64,000 nt of DNA from NCBI GenBank assembly GCA_028713125.1, contig JAQTOU010000008.1, forward strand, positions 1 to 64,000. Direction: 5' to 3'. Below, piece after piece: positions 25,877 to 35,201 of this stretch. The stretch is from Elusimicrobiales bacterium. Lineage in GTDB: Bacteria > Elusimicrobiota > Elusimicrobia > Elusimicrobiales > UBA9959. Numbering within the stretch: position 1 is the first letter of the stretch; the number at the start of each line of letters is the position of its first letter. A program made the translations under genes and the position numbers. The notes under the pieces were generated by a model that was not told the origin of the DNA, searched no databases, and saw only the letters and a program-made list of their open reading frames with translations.

Positions 25877-26980
25877 ATGAAGACTTTTGAAAAAATCATA
25901 TTCACGGCCTCGCTGGCCGCGGCGGCCGCCTGCGCCCATGCCCCGGCGCCTGGATCTTTCAAGGCCGCGCCGGAGCCGCTTACGGTAGAAGGCTCCGCCC
26001 CCTTCGACGCGCGCAACCCCGGCGCTTCCAGCGAGCTGGCCGTTCTCGACGCCGAGAAAAACGCGGTGCGCCGCGCCGCCGAGCTTTTTATGGATGAGGA
26101 TTCCAGGGCCGATAATTACGGCGCGCTCGAGATAGGCCTCCTGAGGACGACCCAGCTTTATACGGCGAAGCGCAAGATACTTTCCGAGGGACAAGACGGC
26201 TCCTCCTACCGCGCGCGGGTAAGGGTCTGGGTCTACCATGACAAGATAGCCTCCGCGCTGCGCGGCATGAATCTCGCCGGCTCCGGCACGCCCGGGACGG
26301 TGGCCGCTTTCGTGCAGCGCGGCGCCGCGGACAAAGGTTTCGCCGCGGCTTTCCGGGAGGCTTTCTCCAGGCGCTCGCCTATCGCTATTAAGGATTTCCC
26401 TTTCGCTTCCGACGAAGCCCTGCTTTCCGGGCCGGAGCCTCGCCTGCTCGAGGCGGCCGCTTCAGCCGGAGCGGACCTGCTCTTTTCGGCCACGGCCGCG
26501 GCGGCTTCCTCCGGGGCGGGGCTCAGCACCGGCTTTTATCCCTCGCGGGCCGAAGCCTCTCTGAAAATTTACGACGTTAAGACCGGCGCCGAGCTCCTCG
26601 CTCTTTCCAGCCAGTCCAACGCCATAGATTCCTCCATAACCGCCTCTTTCGGCAAGTCCCTCGCCTCCGCAGGGGAGCTCCTGGCGCAGGCCGCCGTCGG
26701 AAAGACCGACCGCCTTGTGAAGCAGGAGACCCCGATAAAAGTAAAGGTTCTCGGGCTGGGCGGTCTCGAGGTGCTCGAAAAACTTAAGGCGCAGTTCCTG
26801 CGCATGGACCTTAAGGGTCTGCGCCTGGAGAGCTATTCGGAAGGCGCGGCGGTCTTCGTCGCGGTGCCGCGCCGGTCCGATCCCCAGGAATTCGCCAGCA
26901 CCGTTCTGCGCGGCGACACGCTGGGCCTTGAGCTGGACGGAACGGGGGCGCAGGAAGTTGTCTTTTCCCTGCCCAGGTAG
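25877..26980 (+). CDS. Outer-membrane lipoprotein, FlgT/LPP20-like
   Basis: The protein has 367 residues. A lipobox signal peptide (KIIFTASLAAAAAC) cleaves before Cys18 or Cys19. Residues 35-120 look like an FlgT N-terminal/LPP20-type domain: VEGSAPFDA, SSELAVLDAEKNAVRRAAELF, then YRARVRVWVYHDKI. A central domain (SAGADLLFSATAAA, AEASLKIYDVKTGAELL) resembles CsgG/FlgT-M lipoproteins that sample paralogous stress-type signals. It is first of three consecutive lipoprotein genes. Confidence 0.75.
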   Translation: MKTFEKIIFTASLAAAAACAHAPAPGSFKAAPEPLTVEGSAPFDARNPGASSELAVLDAEKNAVRRAAELFMDEDSRADNYGALEIGLLRTTQLYTAKRKILSEGQDGSSYRARVRVWVYHDKIASALRGMNLAGSGTPGTVAAFVQRGAADKGFAAAFREAFSRRSPIAIKDFPFASDEALLSGPEPRLLEAAASAGADLLFSATAAAASSGAGLSTGFYPSRAEASLKIYDVKTGAELLALSSQSNAIDSSITASFGKSLASAGELLAQAAVGKTDRLVKQETPIKVKVLGLGGLEVLEKLKAQFLRMDLKGLRLESYSEGAAVFVAVPRRSDPQEFASTVLRGDTLGLELDGTGAQEVVFSLPR

Positions 26981-26984
26981 CCGG

Positions 26985-27602
26985 ATGACTTTTCGCCGTC
27001 GCCTAGGGGCCTGCGCTTTCCTGCTCGCTTTCGCCGGCGCCTGCGCCGGCGGGGGGGCGTACCTGGTTTCGCCGTCGCTGCGGACCGCGGCCGATCTCCG
27101 CGTGGCCGTGCTGCCTTTCGACAACCAGAGCACGGACGTCGGCGCGGCCGACATAATGCGCGGGCTGGCCGCGGAAGGTTTTGAAAAGAGGGGCTATCCG
27201 TACCTGCCTCTCGCCGAAGTGGACGGGAAGCTGTCGGGACTGGGCGTTTCGGAGGGAGGGCAGCTGCCCGGGCTCAAGCCCGCCGACATAGGCCGGGCTC
27301 TCGGAGCGGACCTGCTGTGCTACGGGGATGTGGAGGATTTTACCTTCCAGAACCTGGGCTTCGTGGTGCGCAAGTCGGTGATACTGCGCGTTAAAATAGT
27401 TTCAGCCTCCAGCGGGGAGATTCTTTACGAGGGCACAGGTTCCGGCAAGGACATAAAGGTCTATTTCAACAAGGACGAGGCCAAGGCGGCCTTCGTGGAG
27501 CAGCTGGCGGAGAAACTGGTGCAGAACCTGCTGAAGATCCCGCTTAAGCGGGAGGCGGAAGCCGCGGCCTGGAAGGCGCTCGACAGGCTGCCGCGCAGGT
27601 AG
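26985..27602 (+). CDS. DUF799/GNA1162-like lipoprotein
   Basis: 205 residues from the ATG at 26985, chosen because it gives a clean lipobox signal peptide (ACAFLLAFAGAC) 4 bases after the upstream stop. The mature part reads RVAVLPFDNQSTDVGAADIM, YLPLAEVDGKLSGLG, DIGRALGADLLCYGDVEDF, VILRVKIVSASSGEILYEG, the pattern of periplasm-facing lipoproteins related to CsgG and GNA1162. It sits between the FlgT-like and CsgG-like genes, so the three may form one envelope complex. Confidence 0.75.
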   Translation: MTFRRRLGACAFLLAFAGACAGGGAYLVSPSLRTAADLRVAVLPFDNQSTDVGAADIMRGLAAEGFEKRGYPYLPLAEVDGKLSGLGVSEGGQLPGLKPADIGRALGADLLCYGDVEDFTFQNLGFVVRKSVILRVKIVSASSGEILYEGTGSGKDIKVYFNKDEAKAAFVEQLAEKLVQNLLKIPLKREAEAAAWKALDRLPRR

Positions 27603-27654
27603 GGGGCGGGAAGCAAAGATAGCTCAGGACCTATAAAAGAAACCGGAGGATAAT

Positions 27655-28596
27655 ATGAAAAAAAACAAATTGATGATAGCCGCCGCGGCGGCTTTGCTGG
27701 CCTCGGCCTGCGCGCCGTCGAAGACGGTAAAGCAGCAGCAGGCCACCAGCGTGAACGAGACCGAGCTGGTCGCTTCGAAGTATACCGGACCCAAACGCAG
27801 GATAGGCGTGGTGGAATTCGAGAATAAATCCGCTTACGGCCAGGGCCGCCTCGGCGGGGCCGCCTCGGATATACTTGTGACCGAACTGGTGAAGTCCGGC
27901 AAGTTCATAGTGGTGGAGCGGGACCGCATGAACAAGATAATGGAGGAGCAGAAGTTCCAGGCCCAGGGCATGACCGATCCCCAGACCGTCGCCAAGATGG
28001 GGCAGATACTTGGTTTAGAGGCCATAGTGGTCGGCTCGGTTTCGCAGTTCGGCGTGAAGAAAGAGGGCTCCGACTACCTGCTGACGCAGTCAAAGCGCCA
28101 GGTAGCCGACGTTACCGTGGACATACGGCTGATAGACGTGCAGAGCGGCCAGGTGATACTCGCCGACTCCGGCAAGGGCATGGCCAAGTCCACCAAGGCT
28201 TCTTTCCTCGGCATGGGGACCAAGGGCGGCTACGACGAGACCCTGGAGGGCGAGGCCCTGCGCGCCGCGCTGGTGCAGTTCGTGACCAATATCGCGAGCC
28301 AGCTTAACAAGAAGCCGTGGTCCTGCATGATAGCGGCGGCCTCCGCCGACCAGCTCTATCTTAACGCCGGCCAGGATTCCGGGGTTACCAGGGGCATGAA
28401 GCTCGATTGCTACAGGCTGGGCGCCGAGATCCGCGACCCGCGCTCGAACCTGGTCATAGGCCACGTAGAGGAGACGCTGGGGAGGGCCGAAGTGACCGGT
28501 GAGTGCGGAGATTCCGGGGACTGTTCCAAGGCCCAGTTCACGAAGGCTTCCGGCGGAACGCCCAAGGCCGGCGATATCTGCCGGCTTTCAAAGTAA
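27655..28596 (+). CDS. CsgG family lipoprotein
   Basis: The protein has 313 residues. Its lipobox is AAAALLASAC. The CsgG domain reads RRIGVVEFENKSAYGQGRLGGAA, DILVTELVKSGKFIVVERDRM, IMEEQKFQAQG, ILGLEAIVVGSVSQFGV, VDIRLIDVQSGQVILADSGKG. CsgG proteins form oligomeric outer-membrane channels or peptidoglycan-synthesis cofactors. The last 90 residues add a domain (SCMIAAASADQLYLNAGQDS, then GVTRGMKLDCYR) with cysteines in GECGDSGDCSK, probably a disulfide after export. A strong ribosome site (CCGGAGGATAATATG) precedes it. No curlin-like subunit gene is present nearby. Confidence 0.88.
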   Translation: MKKNKLMIAAAAALLASACAPSKTVKQQQATSVNETELVASKYTGPKRRIGVVEFENKSAYGQGRLGGAASDILVTELVKSGKFIVVERDRMNKIMEEQKFQAQGMTDPQTVAKMGQILGLEAIVVGSVSQFGVKKEGSDYLLTQSKRQVADVTVDIRLIDVQSGQVILADSGKGMAKSTKASFLGMGTKGGYDETLEGEALRAALVQFVTNIASQLNKKPWSCMIAAASADQLYLNAGQDSGVTRGMKLDCYRLGAEIRDPRSNLVIGHVEETLGRAEVTGECGDSGDCSKAQFTKASGGTPKAGDICRLSK

Positions 28597-28638
28597 ATTC
28601 AGCCGGCGGTCTTAGCGCCGGGCGGTATCGGCGGATTT

Positions 28639-30174
28639 ATGTTATCCAAGCTGAACACATTATGCCTTAAAGGCATAGACGGGCGGGAGGTCCTGGCCGA
28701 GGTTTATATCGCCTCGGGCCTGCCCGCCTATTCCGTCGTCGGCCTGCCGGACGCGGCCGTGAAAGAGGCCAAGGACCGCGTGGTAGCCGCGGTGCGCAAC
28801 TCGGGCTTCGACTTCCCGGCAAAGCGCATAACCGTAAACCTCGCCCCGGCTGAAATTAAAAAGGCCGGGACCCACTTCGACCTGCCCATCGCCCTCGGCG
28901 TGATAGCGGCTTCTGGCAAGCTCGGTAAAAAGCCTCCCGCCCGATTCAGCGACACTTATTTCATCGGAGAACTCGCCCTCGACGGCGCGCTGCGCCCGGT
29001 GGCCGGGGTGCTGGCTATGCTGCTCGCGCTCAAAGGCCGCGGAGTCACGGCCGTGGTTCCCGCCGGCAATTCGGCCGAAGCCGCCATTTCAGGCGTGAAT
29101 TCCCTCGAGGCTTCCAGCCTTAAGGAAGTAGCCTCCTGGCTGGCGGGGGAAACCGAGCTTAAGGCCTGCTCGGCTGCGGCGACGGTCCGGACCTCTTCCG
29201 GTTCGGGCAATGATTTCTCCGAGGTAAAAGGCCAGCCCTTCGCAAAGCGCGCCCTCGAAATAGCCGCGGCTGGCTTCCATAACGTTCTGCTCGTCGGGCC
29301 TCCGGGCGCCGGCAAGAGCATGCTCGCCCGCCGCTTCGGGGCCCTGCTGCCCCCGATGACCTTCGACGAATCCCTCGAGACCACGAAGCTTTACTCCGTA
29401 AGCGGGCTGGCGGTAACTGGCCGCCTTATCGGGGAGCGTCCCTTCAGGGAGCCGCACCATACTATCTCCGACGCCGCGCTTATCGGCGGCGGTTCGAGCC
29501 CCAGGCCCGGCGAAGTCTCGCTGGCGCATAACGGCGTGCTTTTCCTGGACGAGTTCCCCGAATTTTCCCGTCCCGCCATAGAAGCCCTGCGCGAGCCGCT
29601 TGAGGCCTGGAAGGTTACGGTCTCGCGGGTCAGGGAAAGCGTGGCCTATCCTGCCCGGTTCCTTATGGTGGCCGCGATGAACCCCTGCCCCTGCGGCTAC
29701 CTGGGCCATCCTACGCGTGAGTGCGCCTGCACGCCGCTGCAGGTGCACAAGTACCGCGCCAAGGTCTCCGGCCCGATTCTGGACCGCATCGACCTGCAGG
29801 TGCAGCTCTCGGCCGTCAAATACGCCGACTGGGAGGCCCTGCCCAGGGGCGAATCCTCCGCCGAGATAGCTGGGCGCGTCCTGAAGGCGATAGAGATACA
29901 GAGAAAGCGCTTTAAGGGCGGGGCAAAAGCCAACGCCTTTATGGCCGGCGCCGAGCTGCGGCGGCACTGCGCGCTGCCGGAGGGCGCTTCGGCCGTGCTC
30001 GAAACGGCCATGAACAAACTGGGCTTCTCGGCCAGGTCGCTGGACAAGATCCTGAAGATCTCCCGCACTATCGCCGATCTGGAAGGGGCTTCCGGCATAA
30101 AGCGGGAACACATCATCGAAGCCGTGCAGTACAGAATGCTTGATAAAGCCGCCGCGCTTGCGGCCGGTTTTTAG
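28639..30174 (+). CDS. comM: ComM/YifB-family Mg-chelatase-like AAA+ ATPase
   Basis: 511 residues, normal family length. The N-terminal Lon-protease-like ChlI domain (residues 1-170, GLPDAAVKEAKDRV, FPAKRITVNLAPAEIKKAGTH) is followed by the AAA+ core with Walker A VGPPGAGKSMLARR near residue 220 and Walker B VLFLDEFPEF. Next come the MNPCPCGY and CACTP cysteine signatures and the C-terminal lid (LGFSARSLDKILKISRTIADLEG). In naturally competent bacteria ComM is a branch-migration helicase that extends recombination of incoming DNA. dprA lies two genes downstream, supporting a competence link. Confidence 0.94.
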   Translation: MLSKLNTLCLKGIDGREVLAEVYIASGLPAYSVVGLPDAAVKEAKDRVVAAVRNSGFDFPAKRITVNLAPAEIKKAGTHFDLPIALGVIAASGKLGKKPPARFSDTYFIGELALDGALRPVAGVLAMLLALKGRGVTAVVPAGNSAEAAISGVNSLEASSLKEVASWLAGETELKACSAAATVRTSSGSGNDFSEVKGQPFAKRALEIAAAGFHNVLLVGPPGAGKSMLARRFGALLPPMTFDESLETTKLYSVSGLAVTGRLIGERPFREPHHTISDAALIGGGSSPRPGEVSLAHNGVLFLDEFPEFSRPAIEALREPLEAWKVTVSRVRESVAYPARFLMVAAMNPCPCGYLGHPTRECACTPLQVHKYRAKVSGPILDRIDLQVQLSAVKYADWEALPRGESSAEIAGRVLKAIEIQRKRFKGGAKANAFMAGAELRRHCALPEGASAVLETAMNKLGFSARSLDKILKISRTIADLEGASGIKREHIIEAVQYRMLDKAAALAAGF

Positions 30175-30189
30175 TTTTGGAGGAACTTA

Positions 30190-31452
30190 ATGAAAAAAAT
30201 ATCCCTGCTTACTCTCGCTTTGATCGTCCCCGCGCTGCTTTGCGCGCAGGAAGCCAAACCGGTCGACCCTGAATTTCCCGAGGAATACGTCGGGTCCGTA
30301 AAAGCCGCGGCGCCGGCGAAAGCCGAGAAAGCCGCGGAATCTAAAGTGGCGGCTACGCTTGAGCCGGTCGCGGCTAAAGCTCCAGCGAAGCCAAAGGCGG
30401 TAAAAAAGACCGAAGTCAAAGTGCCTGCCGCCCCGGCGGCTGCGAAAGCCAAGGCGGCCGCTGCTGCAGTGGTTTCTTCCTCCTCCGTAAAAGCGGCCGC
30501 CAAGCCGGTGGAAGCTAAGGCGCCGGCGAAGGCAAAGGCCGCAAAAACCGCCGCCGTTAAAAAAGCGCCCGCTCCCAAGCCAGCGGCCCCGGTCGGACCG
30601 GGGAATCCCGCCAAGCCGGGGGACAGGCTGGTGCTGCCTAAGCAGGACCCGGCGTCCCAGGTCGTTTCAAAAGAGTTTGCCGCAGTTTCGGGGATCCCCC
30701 GTGAAGCGCTGGAGTCGGGAGGGTTCGTGGTCGGCAAGATGTATTCTGTTGTAAGGGGGGATACTCTCTGGGACCTTTCCGGCAAGTATTATAATAATCC
30801 TTTCCTCTGGGGGAAGATCTATAACGCCAATTTCAAAACCGTGGCGAACCCTGACCGCATAAATCCCGCGCAGGAGCTGATCATACCGGACATTAACGAT
30901 ATCGTGATCCCTTACCGCCGCGCCGAGGCGGCTGAGTCTGAAACGCTTGCCGCGGCAGAAGATTCCGAGTTCGGAGAAATTTCATCCTCTTCCGGCAGGC
31001 GGCCCGCCCCCGCGCAAGTGAGCCGCGCGGAGCTGGCCGCACCCGGCGAGATACTCAAAGATTTTGACCAGGCTTTCTTTTCCGAGGAGATGCCTGAGGA
31101 CCAGAAAGAATGGTCGGACGGGCTGAAGATCGTCCCCGACAGCTGGAGCGAGGACGGCGAGATTACGGCCAAGCTAAAGGGAAGTACCGACAGCATGGAT
31201 GAAAGTTTCTCCCTCAGCGGCGAAGAGATAGAAATTTCAATGTCCGGCTCCGGGATGGTGAAGCCCGGCGACTACCTGGCCATTTATCTTAAGGGCGGAG
31301 ACGCTTATTCCAAATCAGGGCAAAGGCTGGGCCGCGAACTGCAGCCCGCCGGGCTGGCCGAGGTCGTAAGCGTCCGCGGCTCCGAAGTAAAAGCCCGCGT
31401 GATCGACGCTGTCACGGCCATCGCGAAAGGCTATATAGTCAAGAAAAAGTAG
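30190..31452 (+). CDS. Secreted LysM-domain protein with Lys/Ala/Pro-rich region
   Basis: The protein has 420 residues. The signal peptide is MKKISLLTLALIVPALLCAQ. Residues 35-140 are Lys/Ala/Pro-rich low complexity, probably an extended spacer. A LysM-like module at about 183-240 (MYSVVRGDTLWDLSGKYY, NPFLWGKIYNAN, NPDRINPAQELIIPD) should bind peptidoglycan. The C-terminal 180 residues are acidic, with a beta-rich end (GSGMVKPGDYLAIYLKGG, LAEVVSVRGSEVKARVIDA). GGAGGAAC ribosome site 6 bases before the ATG. It is probably a cell-wall-associated structural or tethering protein. Confidence 0.87.
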   Translation: MKKISLLTLALIVPALLCAQEAKPVDPEFPEEYVGSVKAAAPAKAEKAAESKVAATLEPVAAKAPAKPKAVKKTEVKVPAAPAAAKAKAAAAAVVSSSSVKAAAKPVEAKAPAKAKAAKTAAVKKAPAPKPAAPVGPGNPAKPGDRLVLPKQDPASQVVSKEFAAVSGIPREALESGGFVVGKMYSVVRGDTLWDLSGKYYNNPFLWGKIYNANFKTVANPDRINPAQELIIPDINDIVIPYRRAEAAESETLAAAEDSEFGEISSSSGRRPAPAQVSRAELAAPGEILKDFDQAFFSEEMPEDQKEWSDGLKIVPDSWSEDGEITAKLKGSTDSMDESFSLSGEEIEISMSGSGMVKPGDYLAIYLKGGDAYSKSGQRLGRELQPAGLAEVVSVRGSEVKARVIDAVTAIAKGYIVKKK

Positions 31453-31470
31453 GGCTTTAACGGGGGGAGT

Positions 31471-32601
31471 ATGGGGGCTAAAACAGAAACGGAAAAGCTG
31501 GCCCGGGTGCGGCTTAATTTTTTCGCCTGCCACAAAAGCGACTGGCTCCTGCGCCTTATGGACCTGTGCGGCGGGGCGGCGGAGCTTTTAAAGCGGCCCG
31601 CCGCGGAGATCGCGGCCGAGGGCGGCGTGATGATGGAAACGGCCGAGAGGCTGGTCGCGCAGACCAAAGAGGCCGACCCGGACCAAGAGCTGCTGGCCGC
31701 GGAGAAAGCCGGCGTAACAGTCCTCACCGTCCTGGATGAGGCTTATCCTGAACTGCTTAAGAAAATTTACGACCCGCCGCTGGTGATCTATGTGCGGGGG
31801 GACTTGAAGTCCGTTCCGGCGGCTGCCATCGTGGGCACGCGGAAAGCCACGCCTTACGGCCTGCGCACCGCGGCGCGCCTGGCGGGAGAGCTTGCGGCTT
31901 CCGGCGTGGCGGTGGCGAGCGGGCTGGCCCGCGGTATAGATACCGCCGCGCACCAGGCGGCGGTCGAGGCCGGGGGCGTCACCTGGGCGGCGCTCGGTAC
32001 CGGGCTTAACGATATTTATCCGTGGGAAAATAAAAAGCTGGCGAACAGGATCGTGGAGGCGGGCGGGGCGCTTATCTCGGAGTTCCCGATGGACAAGGGC
32101 CCGCTTCCGGCGAATTTTCCGAGGCGCAACCGGATAATTTCCGGGCTTTCCCTGGCCACGGTGGTCGTGGAGGGCGGCTTCGAGTCGGGGGCGCTGATCA
32201 CGGCAAAGTTCGCGCTCGACCAGGGGCGGGAGGTTCTGGCTGTGCCGGGGCCGCTGGATTCCCCGATGAGCCGCGGTCCGAACCACTTTATAAAGAACGG
32301 GGCTTATCTCGCCGAGAATGCGGCGGATATCGTGGCCTGCTTCCCTCCGGAATATTTGTTCGGGCTGAAACCGTTCGCCGCTGAAGCCGTTAAGGGCCCC
32401 GAGGCCTCCGCCCTGAGGGCGCTTTCTCCCGACGCGCTCGAGGCCTACAATATTATCGCGGCGGCGGAGGGGGGGCTGAACGCGGACGAAGTTACGGCGA
32501 AGCTGGCCTGGCAGGTGCAGAGGGCGGCGGCGGCGCTGTTCGAGCTTGAAATTTCCTCCCTGCTGGTCTCCCGCGGCGGCCGCTACTGCAGAGCGGTATA
32601 G
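31471..32601 (+). CDS. dprA: DNA-processing protein DprA
   Basis: 376 residues. The N-terminal helical domain is followed by the Rossmann-like SMF domain: AIVGTRKATPYGLRTAA, SGLARGIDTAAHQAA, ALGTGLNDIYPWENKKL, SEFPMDKGPLPANFPRRNRI, VVEGGFESGALITAKFA, GREVLAVPG. A C-terminal winged-helix domain is present (LNADEVTAKLAWQVQRAAAAL). DprA loads RecA on incoming single-stranded DNA in transformation. GGGGGGAG lies just before the ATG. Confidence 0.96.
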   Translation: MGAKTETEKLARVRLNFFACHKSDWLLRLMDLCGGAAELLKRPAAEIAAEGGVMMETAERLVAQTKEADPDQELLAAEKAGVTVLTVLDEAYPELLKKIYDPPLVIYVRGDLKSVPAAAIVGTRKATPYGLRTAARLAGELAASGVAVASGLARGIDTAAHQAAVEAGGVTWAALGTGLNDIYPWENKKLANRIVEAGGALISEFPMDKGPLPANFPRRNRIISGLSLATVVVEGGFESGALITAKFALDQGREVLAVPGPLDSPMSRGPNHFIKNGAYLAENAADIVACFPPEYLFGLKPFAAEAVKGPEASALRALSPDALEAYNIIAAAEGGLNADEVTAKLAWQVQRAAAALFELEISSLLVSRGGRYCRAV

Positions 32602-32633
32602 GCTTTCACTTAACTTACGGTTTGGTCGGGCCT

Positions 32634-32754
32634 GGCAAGGGTATGGGCCCGTCGGGCGCGCTATCGGCCACACCGTGGCCGCGCTCACCCCTCGGCCTCC
32701 GCTCTTACGTAAGCTCCGGCCTGCGGGAAGGCCCGCCGAACCCATACCCTTGCC
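32634..32754 (+). repeat. Palindromic intergenic element, copy B
   Basis: A perfect 14-bp outer inverted repeat (32634-32647 with 32741-32754, arm GGCAAGGGTATGGG) encloses a GGCCAC-ACC-GTGGCC hairpin at 32666-32680 and a second hairpin at 32694-32721 (GGCC...CTTAC/GTAAG...GGCC). It starts 33 bp after the dprA stop. The outer arm is the same as in copy D but different from A, C and E. Confidence 0.85.
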
Positions 32755-32839
32755 GTCCCTCCGGGCGCGCAAAAACTCTCCGGCTTTTAAGCGTAATTTG
32801 CCTGTCAGGCTCCCCGACTTTTGCCTTATAAGGATAAAA

Positions 32840-32845
32840 TATAAT
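32840..32845 (+). promoter_or_regulatory. Possible -10 TATAAT for topA
   Basis: A perfect TATAAT lies in a strongly AT-rich 30-bp patch 16 bases before the topA ATG; no convincing -35 at normal spacing. Low confidence. Confidence 0.35.
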
Positions 32846-32861
32846 ATTATAGATATCTATT

Positions 32862-35081
32862 ATGGCTAAAAAACCTACGAAAGCTGTTGCGGCAGAAACG
32901 CCCAAAGTCGCGGCTGAGGAAGCTCCCAAGCCCGCGGCCGAGAAAAAACCTAAAGTCTCCAAAGCCGGGACGAAGCACCTTGTTATTGTCGAGTCTCCTA
33001 CCAAGGAGAAGACGATAAGCCGCTTCCTCGATTCCGATTATATAGTGCGCAGCTCTTTCGGGCATGTGCGCGACCTCCCGAAGGAAGAGCTTGGCGTGGA
33101 TGTGAAAGACAAGTTCGCGGCCAAGTATGTCTTAGTGGAGCGCGCGAAGAAAATTATCGCGGACCTTAATATGATCGCGAAGAACGCGGACGTCATTTAC
33201 CTGGCGACCGACCCTGACCGCGAGGGAGAAGCTATCAGCTGGCATCTTAGGGAAGTGATAAAGACCGACGCGCCGTTCAAGCGCATCAGCTTCCACGAGA
33301 TCACCAAGACCGCCATCGCTGAATCTTTGAAGAGCCCGCGCGACCTGGACATGGCGCTGGTGAACGCGCAGCAGTCCCGCCGGATAATAGACCGCATAGT
33401 GGGCTACAAGCTTTCCCCGCTTCTCTGGAACAAGATCAAGAGCGGGCTTTCCGCCGGGCGCGTGCAGTCCGTCACCGTGCGCCTGATAGCGGAGCGCGCC
33501 AAGGAAATAGCCGCCTTCAAGGAAGAGGATTACTACACCGTAGACACGAAGCTGGCCAAGGGCGATTCTAAGGATTTCGACTCCAAGCTGGTGCGCTGGG
33601 AATCCGCGCCCGTGGAGCAGACGGTCACGCTTAAGCTTTTCGCCGAGGACTACCGCTACAAGACCTCCGTCTTCAAGAAGATAGAGGATACGGTGGAAGC
33701 AGCCACGTACCTGCGCAATTCCACGCTGAAGGTTTCGAAGGTGGACGCCAAGGCGGTCCGCCAGAAGCCTAAGCCGCCCTTCATCACCAGCACGCTCCAG
33801 CAGGACGCCTACAACAAGCTGGGTTTCTCGTCGGACCGCACGATGAAGGTCGCCCAGAGCCTCTACGAAGGCGTGGATATGGGCGGCGAGCGCTCGGGTC
33901 TTATTACCTACATGCGTACCGACTCTTTCAATGTGAGCGCGGACATGCAGAAAGAGGCCGCCAAGTTCATCGCCGAGATCTACGGCGCGGATTTCTGCCC
34001 GGCCAAGCCGCCTACCTACCTTAAGAAGGTGAAGGGCGCGCAGGAAGCCCACGAGGCTATCCACCCGACCTCGGCCTATAAGCGGCCCGAGGAAATGGGC
34101 AAGTTCCTGAGCGCCGACCAGGCCAAGCTTTACGACCTGATCTGGCGCCGCTTCATGGCCAGCCAGATGGAAGAAGCCATCTTCGACTCGCTCAGCGTGG
34201 AATTCTCCGACGAAAACGGCCGCTCGGTCCTCCGCACCAGCGGGCGCACCGTGAAGTTCGAAGGCTACTTGAAGATCTACATGGAGGAAAAGGAAGAAGA
34301 AGTGTCCGGCGAGGACGAGGAAGGCTCCGCCGCCCTGCCCCCGCTCAAGGAAGGGGACATCGTGACCCTCAAGGACGTCTCCACCAAGCCGCACCGGACC
34401 AGCCCGCCGCCGAACTATAACGAAGCCAGCATCATCAAGACGCTGGAAAAGCACGGCATCGGCCGCCCCTCGACCTACGCCGTCATCATAAAGAACGTCG
34501 TGGACCGCGGCTACATCAACCGCGAAAAGGACAGGAAGCTCCTGATCACCGAGCTGGGCGCGCTGGTCACGGAGAAGCTCAAGGATTTCTTCAAGGAGAT
34601 CATGGAGATCTCCTACACGGCCTCCATCGAGGACAAACTCGACGATATAGCCGACGGCAATATGGACTGGGTCAAGTTCATGCAGGAATTCTACACCCCG
34701 TTCGCCGCGGACCTGGCCACGGCCGAAAAGGACATGACCAAGTCCCGCCCGAACGTGATCAAGACCGATGAGAAGTGCCCGCTCTGCCTCAGCCCGATGG
34801 TGCAGCGCGAAAGCCGCTTCGGCAAGTACCTGTCCTGCTCGCGCTTCCCGAAGTGCAAGGGCAAGGTCCCGCTGGACAAGGAAGGGAACAAGCAGGAATA
34901 TTTCTCGCCGATAAAAACGGAGAAGACCTGCACCAAGTGCAATAAGAACGCGATGCTGCTGCGCAAGAGCGCGCGCGGCTACTTCCTCGCCTGCTCCGGT
35001 TTCCCCAAGTGCCGTAACATAGAGCAGCCCACTCCGGAAGAGGTGGAGCGCCTGACAGGAGTGAAGAACAAGCCGGCCTGA
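32862..35081 (+). CDS. topA: DNA topoisomerase I (type IA)
   Basis: 739 residues. After a 35-residue Lys/Ala/Pro-rich N-terminal extension, the TOPRIM domain begins (KHLVIVESPTKEKTI; acidic triad in YLATDPDREGEAISWHL). The active-site tyrosine is Tyr350 in GLITYMRTDS. The central domain contains KIKSGLSAGRVQSVTVRL and HEAIHPTS. Two C-terminal zinc fingers follow (CPLC...CSRFPKC and CTKC...CSGFPKC). It relaxes negative supercoils. The low-complexity N-terminal extension is not typical of the E. coli enzyme. A strong terminator follows. Confidence 0.97.
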   Translation: MAKKPTKAVAAETPKVAAEEAPKPAAEKKPKVSKAGTKHLVIVESPTKEKTISRFLDSDYIVRSSFGHVRDLPKEELGVDVKDKFAAKYVLVERAKKIIADLNMIAKNADVIYLATDPDREGEAISWHLREVIKTDAPFKRISFHEITKTAIAESLKSPRDLDMALVNAQQSRRIIDRIVGYKLSPLLWNKIKSGLSAGRVQSVTVRLIAERAKEIAAFKEEDYYTVDTKLAKGDSKDFDSKLVRWESAPVEQTVTLKLFAEDYRYKTSVFKKIEDTVEAATYLRNSTLKVSKVDAKAVRQKPKPPFITSTLQQDAYNKLGFSSDRTMKVAQSLYEGVDMGGERSGLITYMRTDSFNVSADMQKEAAKFIAEIYGADFCPAKPPTYLKKVKGAQEAHEAIHPTSAYKRPEEMGKFLSADQAKLYDLIWRRFMASQMEEAIFDSLSVEFSDENGRSVLRTSGRTVKFEGYLKIYMEEKEEEVSGEDEEGSAALPPLKEGDIVTLKDVSTKPHRTSPPPNYNEASIIKTLEKHGIGRPSTYAVIIKNVVDRGYINREKDRKLLITELGALVTEKLKDFFKEIMEISYTASIEDKLDDIADGNMDWVKFMQEFYTPFAADLATAEKDMTKSRPNVIKTDEKCPLCLSPMVQRESRFGKYLSCSRFPKCKGKVPLDKEGNKQEYFSPIKTEKTCTKCNKNAMLLRKSARGYFLACSGFPKCRNIEQPTPEEVERLTGVKNKPA

Positions 35082-35094
35082 GCCCGGCAGGATG

Positions 35095-35127
35095 AAAAAG
35101 CCCGGGCGCTGAACCCGGGCTTTTTTT
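35095..35127 (+). terminator. Rho-independent terminator after topA
   Basis: AAAAAGCCCGGG pairs with CCCGGGCTTTTT around a 7-base loop, followed by a run of seven T. A-rich on the 5' side, so it may work in both directions. Confidence 0.93.
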
Positions 35128-35201
35128 CGCCCTGACATGCTCCGCGGGAAGAGGGGTGACCGCAGGCGGCCGGCGCAGGTTTCCGCGGCGCAAGCGACCA
35201 A

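Noticed and set aside
23879-26239. Very long open frames opposite the AAA/kinase region (786 codons) and similar ones at 8968-10680, 33132-35303 and 15406-17169
   Set aside because: They are antisense to genes with clear domains and motifs, have low-complexity His/Arg/Gly composition, and arise from GC-rich third positions.
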